Virus record (IMG/VR): IMGVR_UViG_3300042549_000134 | Coordinates: 1-21,467 of that record | Origin: a virus | Length of the DNA: 21,467 nt | Direction: 5' to 3' (one strand) | Part shown: positions 1 through 5,201 of the stretch, piece by piece | How the letters are laid out: each line of letters begins with the position of its first letter | Position numbering within the stretch: position 1 is the first letter of the stretch | Notes under the pieces: generated by a model | Database searches by the model: none | What the model was told of the DNA's origin: nothing | The model's input: only the letters and a program-made list of their open reading frames with translations | Made by a program: the position numbers and the translations under genes

Positions 1-53
1 CCTTTGAAGGAATTGCCAGCAGGAGAAGGGTTAACTCTTTTCGGTACGCTCAT
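1..53 (-). CDS. N-terminal fragment of a leftward gene (partial)
   Basis: An open frame begins at ATG (positions 53-51) and runs off the left edge; the visible start is MSVPKRVNPSPAGNSFK. It is too short to assign to a family. Support comes mainly from a well-formed sigma70-like promoter just upstream on the same strand (77-105), which would give a short leader of about 15-20 bases. The ribosome binding site is weak (an AGGT about 9 bases from the ATG). A competing plus-strand frame (1-114, ending TAA) is open over the same bases and cannot be excluded. Confidence 0.35.
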   Translation of the reverse strand, partial: MSVPKRVNPSPAGNSFK

Positions 54-76
54 GACTTCGTACCTAGCTGGATTCC

Positions 77-105
77 ATAATATCAAACTAATTCTACTTT
101 GTAAA
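77..105 (-). promoter_or_regulatory. sigma70-like leftward promoter
   Basis: Read on the minus strand, TTTACA (105-100) is followed after exactly 17 bases by TATTAT (82-77). Each hexamer matches the bacterial consensus at five of six positions, with ideal spacing. It lies in the gap between the stop of the winged-helix gene (107-469) and the ATG at 53, so it would drive the truncated leftward gene. This is a sequence match only. Confidence 0.5.
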
Positions 106-106
106 C

Positions 107-469
107 TTAAATAAATTGATTGTTGGTAATTTCATTTGTTGGTTTTCTGCCAAACAAACGAACAGCCTGAGCGTTCATATTCGCATATTCAGACTTGGTG
201 AAGATGCCTTTAGCGTTCCTGATGTCAAACGGATTAAGCAGATCACGAGGCTCTTCAACCTTTTCAGCCTCAATCATGTGTGGCTCTAGGGTGTACTGAG
301 AAACCCAAGAACGACCTAACTTAATTTTCCCAATTTTTAACTTCTTCTTGTAGCTCATCTTTGTGCAACAAGCTGCAATGGACAGTCTTGGTATGCCTGT
401 CAAGTCTTCTATTTGATAGGAAGTAAGTGGGCCGTTTTGTAATGCTCTGATAACTGCTTCTTGGGTCAT
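107..469 (-). CDS. Winged-helix DNA-binding protein (putative regulator)
   Basis: The protein has 120 residues. Residues about 3-60 look like a winged helix-turn-helix: a helix (VIRALQNGPLTSYQIEDLTG), a recognition-type helix (IPRLSIAACCTKMS) and a basic wing (KKKLKIGKIKLG) ending in SQYTLE. The C-terminal half is polar and unassigned. The ATG overlaps the TGA of the preceding small ORF as ATGA, so the two are probably co-transcribed and translationally coupled. Lying leftward of a divergent control region with palindromes, it is a reasonable candidate for a transcriptional regulator of the early genes, but its DNA target is not visible from sequence. A replication or recombination accessory role is also possible. 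Confidence 0.6.
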   Translation of the reverse strand: MTQEAVIRALQNGPLTSYQIEDLTGIPRLSIAACCTKMSYKKKLKIGKIKLGRSWVSQYTLEPHMIEAEKVEEPRDLLNPFDIRNAKGIFTKSEYANMNAQAVRLFGRKPTNEITNNQFI

Positions 470-645
470 TTGTAAAGGTTCTCCAGGTTAATTGTTCGGT
501 TTAGATGGAGTTCTAGCGTTCTGGCAAGCAAAGCTGTTACAGCCGCATCAAAGTCCTCTGGTTCAGTTGTATAAGCATCTGCCATTGTTTGAGAGTACCC
601 AAGCAAGGCTTCAGCGCATCTTTTTTCAAGTATTTCAGTTTTCAT
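466..645 (-). CDS. Small acidic protein of unknown function
   Basis: This ORF encodes 59 residues from ATG at 645-643, beginning MKTEILEKRCAEALLGYSQ and ending LENLYK. It is mostly helical in appearance and slightly acidic (TEPEDFDAAV in the middle), with no recognisable domain. It is supported by its position as first gene of the leftward pair and by the exact ATGA overlap between its stop and the start of the winged-helix gene, the same coupling used throughout this genome. The Shine-Dalgarno sequence is weak. I do not recognise the family. It could be a partner or antagonist of the regulator, which is inference from position only. Confidence 0.45.
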   Translation of the reverse strand: MKTEILEKRCAEALLGYSQTMADAYTTEPEDFDAAVTALLARTLELHLNRTINLENLYK

Positions 646-671
646 GCGAGTAGCCTAACATGATAAAAAAG

Positions 672-704
672 TTGCGTAAATTAGGGAAAACCCCTATGTA
701 AATT
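672..704 (+). promoter_or_regulatory. Candidate operator/promoter in the divergent control region
   Basis: The 123-base gap (646-768) separates leftward and rightward genes and should hold the promoters of both. It contains a perfect 5-bp inverted repeat, TAGGG (682-686) and CCCTA (692-696), flanked by two direct copies of GTAAATT (676-682 and 698-704) 22 bases apart. On the plus strand a weak promoter, TTGCGT (672-677), 17 bases, TATGTA (695-700), would place the palindrome in its spacer, as expected for a repressor site. The hexamers match consensus poorly, so the repeats are firmer than the promoter call. Confidence 0.4.
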
Positions 705-731
705 CAGGAAACTGTGTGGCACATTATCGGT

Positions 732-751
732 GTGGGCAAACAGTAACCCAC
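732..751 (+). promoter_or_regulatory. Small hairpin in the leader of the rightward operon
   Basis: GTGGG (732-736) and CCCAC (747-751) form a 5-bp stem with a 10-base loop. It ends 9 bases before the AGGAG ribosome binding site (760-764) of the first rightward gene. It could be a second operator or an RNA structure that modulates translation. No poly-U follows it, so it is not a terminator. Confidence 0.3.
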
Positions 752-768
752 GCTTAACAGGAGTAAAT

Positions 769-969
769 ATGCCGATTCTTAATGGAAAAAAGGTCATTGA
801 CCTAGAAGTAGATGGAGTAGATAGCAGAGACTTTCCAGACTTCTCTGATGCCTACTTTTCAAGTGGATGCTATGAAGATGGAACACCATTGACAGAAGAT
901 GAGTTAAACAAGCTCACCGATCTGGCGGGTGATGTTCTGTGGACAATGGCTTACGAGAGTTTCCACTGA
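769..969 (+). CDS. Small acidic phage protein, unknown function
   Basis: This is the first gene of the rightward operon, 66 residues. ATG 769 is chosen over an in-frame GTG at 730 because AGGAG sits 4-5 bases upstream of it and the GTG lies inside the leader hairpin. The protein is acidic (LEVDGVDSRDFPDFSDAYF, then LTEDELNKL) with aromatic residues among the acids and ends AYESFH. It resembles a family of short early-region phage proteins with the pattern DGVDxRDxPDFxDAYF, whose function is unknown to me. Its stop overlaps the next start as TGATG. Strong acidity in an early gene leaves a DNA-mimic or host-protein-binding role open, but nothing demonstrates it. Confidence 0.75.
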   Translation: MPILNGKKVIDLEVDGVDSRDFPDFSDAYFSSGCYEDGTPLTEDELNKLTDLAGDVLWTMAYESFH

Positions 970-1157
970 TGAAAACACTATTTGAGTTCTTTGTGGAAGA
1001 GTTCTCAGACATCCACTACTGCCCTTATTGCCTGGCAATCAAAGGGGATAAAATAGTTTGCTGCCAAGAAGCAGACTTTACTAAGTTCAAGGATTTATAT
1101 ATTGAACAACAAAAAGAAATAATCAATGCTGAATTAGATGAAAATCAAAGGAGTTAA
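969..1157 (+). CDS. Small Cys-rich protein, zinc-ribbon-like
   Basis: The protein has 62 residues from ATG 969, which overlaps the previous stop as TGATG; an upstream in-frame ATG at 939 would intrude 30 bases into the preceding gene and is less likely. Cysteines are arranged as HYCPYC followed about 11 residues later by IVCC, a possible metal-binding knuckle but with fewer spaced pairs than a classical zinc ribbon. The rest is acidic and helical (FKDLYIEQQKEIINAELDE). The 3' end contains AAAGGAG, the ribosome binding site of the next gene. The family is not recognised. Confidence 0.65.
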   Translation: MKTLFEFFVEEFSDIHYCPYCLAIKGDKIVCCQEADFTKFKDLYIEQQKEIINAELDENQRS

Positions 1158-1158
1158 T

Positions 1159-1776
1159 ATGTCAATAGAAATGCTACTTAAAAAGAACGTCAACGATCAC
1201 GTTGAGAAGAAGAATGGCCTATCCTACCTATCATGGGCATGGGCATGGGCAGAGGCTCTCAAAGCTGATGCAAAGGCTTCCTACAAGATAGAAATGTTTG
1301 GCGACAAGTGTTTCATGGATATCAATGGCACAGCAATGGTGTTCGTAACAGTTACCATGTTTGATAAGCCAATGACTTGCCAGCTTCCCGTGATGGACTA
1401 TCGAAACAAGGCCATCCTTAACCCTGATGCGTTTGCAGTAAACACGGCAATCATGCGCTGCATGACCAAAGCCCTGGCACTACATGGCCTCGGTCTATAT
1501 TTGTATAGCGGTGAAGACGTCCCCGAAGAGGGTGATAAGTTTGAGAAAATCATTATCAGCCCAACCCAAGGCGCACAAAATGACGTTCCAATTGAGGAAC
1601 TAAGGTATCTTGAAGAAGTGGCAATAGAATTGATTGCCATGTGTGAGCAAGGTGATCCAAGGGCAGCCTTGGTTAGGTTGGATGAAGAGAACCTAGATAA
1701 CGAGCAAAAGATCGCTCTATGGACTCTCATGCCTAGTAAAGTAAGAAATGCGTTAAAGAAAGCAAAGGAAATGTGA
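1159..1776 (+). CDS. DUF1071/Sak3-like single-strand annealing protein
   Basis: The protein has 205 residues; ATG 1159 is preceded by AAAGGAG at good spacing. The N-terminal region (about 18-125) shows the hallmarks I associate with DUF1071, a phage recombinase family often called Sak3-like and grouped with Rad52-type annealing proteins: [16 protein letters not shown] near the start, a beta-rich core ([29 protein letters not shown]), then [20 protein letters not shown] and a short acidic run (SGEDVPEE). The C-terminal 70 residues are helical and less conserved. Expected role: binding ssDNA and annealing strands during phage recombination and repair. The next gene encodes a small protein with an SSB-type tail, which fits a recombination pair. 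Family assignment is from memory of motifs. Confidence 0.75.
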   Translation: MSIEMLLKKNVNDHVEKKNGLSYLSWAWAWAEALKADAKASYKIEMFGDKCFMDINGTAMVFVTVTMFDKPMTCQLPVMDYRNKAILNPDAFAVNTAIMRCMTKALALHGLGLYLYSGEDVPEEGDKFEKIIISPTQGAQNDVPIEELRYLEEVAIELIAMCEQGDPRAALVRLDEENLDNEQKIALWTLMPSKVRNALKKAKEM

Positions 1777-2015
1777 TGGAAAAGAAAGATAACAGTGGTG
1801 TTTTGTTCCGCAACGACAAAAAAGAGTCAGAGAAACATCCCGATTACAAAGGGAATATTACTGTAAATGGTCAGGATTTCTGGCTCAGTGCTTGGATTAA
1901 AGAGGGCAAGTCAGGCAAATTCATGGGTTTAGCAGTATCACCCAAAGAAGACTATCAGCCCAAACAAGCCCCTAAGAAGTCCAACTTTGATGACTTGGAC
2001 TCACTTCCTTTTTGA
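1776..2015 (+). CDS. Small SSB-like protein with acidic C-terminal tip
   Basis: The protein has 79 residues; ATG 1776 overlaps the upstream stop as TGATG, and an in-frame GTG directly before it is an alternative. Residues about 22-55 ([15 protein letters not shown], then [12 protein letters not shown]) look like a short beta-barrel or beta-sheet core with aromatic residues. A flexible linker ([12 protein letters not shown]) and a terminus of [10 protein letters not shown] follow. Bacterial SSB proteins end in an acidic stretch finishing in PF that recruits partner enzymes, and this end matches that pattern. The core is shorter than a full SSB OB-fold domain, so this may be a minimal or divergent ssDNA-binding protein. 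Coupling to the annealing protein supports a recombination or replication role. Confidence 0.65.
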   Translation: MEKKDNSGVLFRNDKKESEKHPDYKGNITVNGQDFWLSAWIKEGKSGKFMGLAVSPKEDYQPKQAPKKSNFDDLDSLPF

Positions 2016-2029
2016 GTTAATATAAACCC

Positions 2030-2085
2030 GAGGGGAGAGCTGTGCAAAGGATTTTCCTAGCTTGCAGACGAGCAGTTTTCCCCTC
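2030..2085 (+). ncRNA. Long imperfect hairpin; candidate structured RNA or cis-regulatory leader
   Basis: The 88-base gap between the SSB-like gene and the next gene can fold almost completely. Bases 2030-2042 pair with 2073-2085 in 13 continuous pairs, including two G-U. Inside, TGCAA (2043-2047) pairs with TTGCA (2062-2066), and AGGA (2048-2051) with TCCT (2055-2058) around a TTT loop; AGC (2059-2061) and six bases (2067-2072) bulge out on the 3' side. The ribosome binding site AGGAG (2093-2097) follows 7 bases later. There is no poly-U tract, so it is not a standard terminator. It may be a small RNA, an RNase processing site or a translational control element. I cannot match it to a named RNA family. 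Confidence 0.5.
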
Positions 2086-2103
2086 ACCTAATAGGAGTTA
2101 ATG

Positions 2104-2433
2104 ATGACATTAGATAAAACATGGTTTGGTGGTGCAGTAGAGAGATTCTTTGGCTCACCAGCCTTTAAGTTGGTTAGAAAAGAAGACCCCACAACAAGCC
2201 ATCAGGCGGCTCAAGCAGTAGATAGCACCAAGCTAGAACAAATGGTCTACGAGGCCATTAAGAGCCATCCAGATGGGTGTATCTCAGACGAGATACTAGA
2301 GATGTATCCAAACTACCCATATTCCTCAATAACAGCAAGGTATCGTGCTTTGTTGGACAAGGATTTAATTGAAGTAACGGGTGTCAAACGTGGCAAATTT
2401 GGCAGAAATCAACGAGTGATGAAAGCGAAATAA
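2104..2433 (+). CDS. Winged-helix phage protein
   Basis: The protein has 109 residues. Two ATGs are adjacent (2101 and 2104); the second has the better 6-base spacing from AGGAG. After an N-terminal extension (WFGGAVERFFGSPAFKLV) comes a motif common in small phage wHTH proteins, KEDPTTSHQAAQAV. It is followed by a winged-helix: LEQMVYEAIKSHPDGCISDE, a second helix, SSITARYRALLDKDLIEVTG, and a basic tail with GKFGRNQRVMKAK. It probably binds DNA, as a regulator or a replication/recombination accessory. It is preceded by the structured RNA element and its stop overlaps the next start as TAATG. Confidence 0.65.
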   Translation: MTLDKTWFGGAVERFFGSPAFKLVRKEDPTTSHQAAQAVDSTKLEQMVYEAIKSHPDGCISDEILEMYPNYPYSSITARYRALLDKDLIEVTGVKRGKFGRNQRVMKAK

Positions 2434-2615
2434 TGATAGAAAAACCACCTTATTCCAAGATTAGTTATCCTTCTGTGCCAAACAAAGACTTTAAGTGGTC
2501 TTCAGGATCAGATGTCCAAGCAATCTGGAGAAAGTTTGGGTGGACTCCACCCTCTGAGAATATGCTGCCACCACCACCCGAGAAATATCAAGAGCCTCTG
2601 CGGAGGGTGCGGTAG
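2433..2615 (+). CDS. Small proline-rich protein, unknown function
   Basis: The protein has 60 residues; its ATG overlaps the previous stop as TAATG. A central patch, DVQAIWRKFGWTPPSE, looks conserved in style (aromatic and basic residues with a Pro turn) and is followed by LPPPPEKYQEPLRRVR. There is no domain I can name. It is the last gene of the rightward operon. Its TAG (2613-2615) abuts the TAA of the convergent leftward gene with no base between. CCTC/GAGG near its end (2595-2606) could form a tiny hairpin but lacks a U-tract. Confidence 0.65.
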   Translation: MIEKPPYSKISYPSVPNKDFKWSSGSDVQAIWRKFGWTPPSENMLPPPPEKYQEPLRRVR

Positions 2616-2759
2616 TTACTTAGCCAACAGATAAAGCCCCACATTGCTAAAGGCGTACCCTGCGTACACGATAGCCATGTGTGGGTTATCTTTCCAAAGC
2701 TGCTCACCAGCAATATAGGCGTAGATTGCCCCTGTCAAGATGATTAGCCAAGCACTCAA
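2616..2759 (-). CDS. Small hydrophobic membrane protein (TTG start)
   Basis: The protein has 47 residues. It starts at TTG (2759-2757), which overlaps the TGA of the phosphoesterase gene; AGGTG lies 4-5 bases upstream, and no ATG or GTG start is available in the open part of this frame ahead of the hydrophobic segment. The sequence is mostly hydrophobic: SAWLIILTGAIYAYIAGEQL, a polar turn (WKDNPHM), then AIVYAGYAFSNVGLYLLAK, consistent with two short transmembrane segments. I recall similar small phage proteins with the pattern YAYIAGxQLWKxNxxMA; their function is unknown. It is the last gene of the leftward operon. It could be an accessory lysis or envelope protein. Confidence 0.6.
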   Translation of the reverse strand: MSAWLIILTGAIYAYIAGEQLWKDNPHMAIVYAGYAFSNVGLYLLAK

Positions 2760-3742
2760 AATGCACCTACATCAATTACTTCGCCCCTAAACTGAATCTG
2801 ATTTTCTTCAAATTTATGGACGAGTTCAGGCCATAAAAGCTGACCATTGAAGAAGTTTAACACTGCAAAACCTGATCTGTGATTGCTAGGGTTTATCTCT
2901 GCATAAGTAAATTGTGGGCCATCTGTCTCAGCCAAAGTCCCTGTATCTACACCATATCGAATCCCGTTATAGTCGTTAAATGGCGTGACTTTTAGACTAT
3001 GCAAGTGTCCAGTAACTACTGACACACCAGCGTTAACTGTATTGTTGTGAGTAGCATGAACACCACCTTTGTATCGGTGCTTGATAATCACATCCTCGTT
3101 AGGCCATACCGCCCAACAAAACTCCCAATCAAGGAAGTGGTCTGTCAGTTTAAAACCTAATACTTCTTTGTATTGTGGTGCGTGTTGCGCTAATCTGTTG
3201 CCAAACCTAACATCGTGATTGCCCCATGTAAACAGGAGCTTTACATTATGTCGGACAGACTTTGCAATCTCCTCTATTTCGTTAAGCGCACCCTGACAAG
3301 CCTTTAGTTCTTGGATAACAGTAGTCGCTGGTTGTTCAGTTACGTCATGTCGGCTTATAGAAGCACCATCAAACGCATCCCCGTTACAGATAATGGCTTT
3401 GGGCTTGAACTCTTGGATAGCCCATAGAAGCCCTTTAAATGCTGTTGAGCGTTGACCAGGTATGAAGTGAGCGTCAGAGAAGACTATGACAGTCCCATCT
3501 AGGATGCCAAGTTCTACTTGCTTTAAAGGGGAGAAAGACTTGGGTCTGTTTTTGTTATACAAATCCCCTCGATGGTCTTTCGCATTGAGGGTCATGTTGT
3601 ATTCTTTTTCAATCCACCTTCTGCGTAAATGGACTGCCCTGTTATTTATACCAAGGTGTTCTGCCATTCTTTGTGCAGATTGAAGTTGACCCCATAGTTG
3701 GATAAACTCCATGTCGGTACAGGTTTCATTATGAGCGCCCAT
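2756..3742 (-). CDS. Calcineurin-like metallophosphoesterase
   Basis: The protein has 328 residues with the full metal-binding set of the calcineurin-like superfamily: VFSDAHF (DxH), ICNGDAFDG (GD), TWGNHDVRFGNRL (GNHD) and a late VTGHLHSLK (GHxH), followed by VDTGTLAE. These ligate two metal ions for hydrolysis of phosphoester bonds. Residues 1-60 form an extra N-terminal segment (AQRMAEHLGINNRAVHLRRR) that looks like a helix-turn-helix, suggesting nucleic-acid association. Phage relatives are usually annotated only as phosphoesterases; the substrate (nucleotide, DNA end or RNA) cannot be told. The start overlaps the metallopeptidase gene by 14 bases. Placing this gene after the lysis genes is unusual for a nucleic-acid enzyme. 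Confidence 0.85.
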   Translation of the reverse strand: MGAHNETCTDMEFIQLWGQLQSAQRMAEHLGINNRAVHLRRRWIEKEYNMTLNAKDHRGDLYNKNRPKSFSPLKQVELGILDGTVIVFSDAHFIPGQRSTAFKGLLWAIQEFKPKAIICNGDAFDGASISRHDVTEQPATTVIQELKACQGALNEIEEIAKSVRHNVKLLFTWGNHDVRFGNRLAQHAPQYKEVLGFKLTDHFLDWEFCWAVWPNEDVIIKHRYKGGVHATHNNTVNAGVSVVTGHLHSLKVTPFNDYNGIRYGVDTGTLAETDGPQFTYAEINPSNHRSGFAVLNFFNGQLLWPELVHKFEENQIQFRGEVIDVGAF

Positions 3743-4103
3743 TGGTATCCTTAGACAGTAACTTTTCTAAAAGGTTAATGACTCTATGCTCTTGCATTTC
3801 CACTTCATCTTGAGATGATTTAGGGTCTTGCGCCACAGTCATTAAATCGTGCAGAAACACATGAAGCAACTCATGTAAAGCAGTCTGATCCAGAGACTCA
3901 GGTGTGATCTTCTCAGCACCAAAGTCACCTAGTCTATAAGTAGCCAATCGAGCAGAAGTATTAAACTCAACAGAAGCCATAGCAGCCTTTGCTGGTTTAC
4001 TTCCTTTTTCAATTCTCCAATCACCCAAACTAAGCACTTGTTGCCACTTTTTGACACTTTGTGCGAAAAGTTTTGCATCTTCTGGTGTAGGAATGTTAGG
4101 CAT
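3729..4103 (-). CDS. HExxH zinc-metallopeptidase-like protein
   Basis: The protein has 124 residues; ATG 4103 is preceded by AAGGTG. The key motif is ALHELLHVFLHDL (HExxH, about residues 77-81), the zinc-binding and catalytic signature of many small metallopeptidases. A glutamate-rich helix (DEVEMQEHRVINLLEKLL) about 20 residues later could supply the third ligand. The upstream part (WQQVLSLGDWRIEKGS, ASVEFNTSARLATYRLGDF) matches the substrate-strand region of small phage zincin-like proteins. The target is unknown: regulator cleavage, capsid maturation and envelope processing are all open. It lies between the endolysin and the phosphoesterase in the leftward operon. Confidence 0.7.
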   Translation of the reverse strand: MPNIPTPEDAKLFAQSVKKWQQVLSLGDWRIEKGSKPAKAAMASVEFNTSARLATYRLGDFGAEKITPESLDQTALHELLHVFLHDLMTVAQDPKSSQDEVEMQEHRVINLLEKLLSKDTNGRS

Positions 4104-4138
4104 TTCAACACCTTATACAGTATTTATGACAATTTAAT

Positions 4139-4735
4139 TTAAGAAGCAAGCACAAGTAAGGCGTGATCTATGTGCTTTATGCGGTCTTCTAGCCCTATAA
4201 ACCCACCATTTATCTTCTTGGTTAAGGTTCTGTAATCCTTGTTATCAGCATATTGGTTCAGCTTTTGGACATCCCAAAACCACCCTGCGGTGAGTGCTGC
4301 ATACATGGGAGTAGCAACAAGTTCAGGTTGCATTACAAAATCCACCCCTAGAGCCTGACCTGCATGGAAATAGTTTGCATGGCCTGTCAATTGGATACAT
4401 CCTCGGCCTCGGAAACGATACCCATCCCCAGAAGCCTCATCCCTGTTTCCCATACGATTAGAGTAAACAGTATTGGCAATCAACTTAGGATTACGAGCGC
4501 AAGCCTGTGCCTTGGCAGCGTCAAACCTCTTAGGCCATAACTTCTGCAAAGCCTCTGCACGATAGTTTAAATTCTCTTCAAGTATTCTGAAGTTCCCACA
4601 TTCATGCCCACATTGACCAATGAAAGCCGCTTTTCTAAGTGGATTCATAATGTCAAAACGCTCAAAAGTGGCATTCAGGGCATCTACCCACTCTTCACCA
4701 ATATGAAGTTGTCGGAGTTGTTCTTTACTGACCAT
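4139..4735 (-). CDS. GH19-family endolysin (chitinase/lysozyme fold)
   Basis: The protein has 198 residues; AAGGAG stands upstream of ATG 4735. Motifs of glycoside hydrolase family 19 run in order: QCGHECGNF with the likely catalytic acid Glu45, EENLNYRAEAL, VYSNRMGNRDE, and GYRFRGRGCIQLTGHANYF (about 105-123). The C-terminal helical part ends EDRIKHIDHALLVLAS. Phage GH19 enzymes cleave the glycan strand of peptidoglycan. There is no signal peptide or signal-anchor segment, so export to the wall should depend on a holin; a holin-like gene and spanins lie directly upstream in the operon. The start overlaps the Rz gene by 11 bases. Confidence 0.92.
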   Translation of the reverse strand: MVSKEQLRQLHIGEEWVDALNATFERFDIMNPLRKAAFIGQCGHECGNFRILEENLNYRAEALQKLWPKRFDAAKAQACARNPKLIANTVYSNRMGNRDEASGDGYRFRGRGCIQLTGHANYFHAGQALGVDFVMQPELVATPMYAALTAGWFWDVQKLNQYADNKDYRTLTKKINGGFIGLEDRIKHIDHALLVLAS

Positions 4736-5201
4736 TGACTAATCTCCTTACTTCTTCGTAGGCGGCAACGCAGGAGTTAAGTTTGACGATGGCTTTGTCT
4801 CCGTCTGCTGCGATGTCGATAAGAGCTGCAATAGTTTGTCGCTCAAGTTCGCTTTCATCGGGCTGGCTGGATTGTGGATTTCCAGTGGCAATGGGGGTAC
4901 TTGCATTGGCTTGTGGACAACTTGCGGTTGGGAGCCGCAGCCGACCAGTCCTAGCAAGCTCATGCATAGCAGACTGTTTTTTCTTGACATCATCTTGGGC
5001 CTTTCTGAGTTTCGTTTCCTGATCTTGCAGTTTCTCGCCAAGCTCTTTCTCTTTGGCTCTGGCTTCATCATTCTTTTGGGCAATGGCGATTTTCATGTCG
5101 TTATCACGCTCTAGCCACCCATAGTGGTGTCCCACTTGGTATGTACCAAAGAGAGATACCAAAGCACCCACGATTAACCAAGGCAAAGGGATTGGGAACA
5201 T
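4725..5201 (-). CDS. Rz: i-spanin (Rz-like)
   Basis: The protein has 158 residues. An N-terminal transmembrane anchor (about 4-20, PLPWLIVGALVSLFGTY) is followed by a long charged coiled coil (about 33-85, rich in K, E, Q and D) and a polar C-terminal domain. This is the layout of Rz-type inner-membrane spanin subunits, which pair across the periplasm with an outer-membrane lipoprotein to disrupt the outer membrane at the end of lysis. The partner gene is nested inside this one in another frame (4748-4993). The start overlaps the holin-like gene stop as TAATG, and the end overlaps the endolysin start by 11 bases. Confidence 0.85.
   Translation of the reverse strand: MFPIPLPWLIVGALVSLFGTYQVGHHYGWLERDNDMKIAIAQKNDEARAKEKELGEKLQDQETKLRKAQDDVKKKQSAMHELARTGRLRLPTASCPQANASTPIATGNPQSSQPDESELERQTIAALIDIAADGDKAIVKLNSCVAAYEEVRRLVNGQ
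4748..4993 (-). CDS. Rz1: o-spanin (Rz1-like lipoprotein) nested in Rz
   Basis: The frame encodes 81 residues, entirely within the Rz gene in a different frame. The start is chosen at ATG 4993 (a second ATG is adjacent at 4990) because AAAGG lies 6 bases upstream. The N-terminus MMSRKNSLLCMSLLGLVGC is a lipoprotein signal with lipobox LVGC; the mature protein would begin at Cys19 followed by Gly-Ser, which allows sorting to the outer membrane. A proline-rich segment (MQVPPLPLEI) follows, typical of Rz1 proteins. It would be the outer-membrane half of the spanin complex. At about 63 mature residues it is within the range of known o-spanins. Confidence 0.85.
   Translation of the reverse strand: MMSRKNSLLCMSLLGLVGCGSQPQVVHKPMQVPPLPLEIHNPASPMKANLSDKLLQLLSTSQQTETKPSSNLTPALPPTKK

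Noticed and set aside
1-114. C-terminal fragment of a plus-strand gene (ending TAA at 112-114)
   Set aside because: Open from the window edge, but the good leftward promoter and ATG on the opposite strand favour the minus-strand reading; kept only as an alternative because the left flank is missing.
2030-2085. Rho-independent terminator of the recombination genes
   Set aside because: The stem is long and bulged and no U-tract follows; a ribosome binding site comes next instead.
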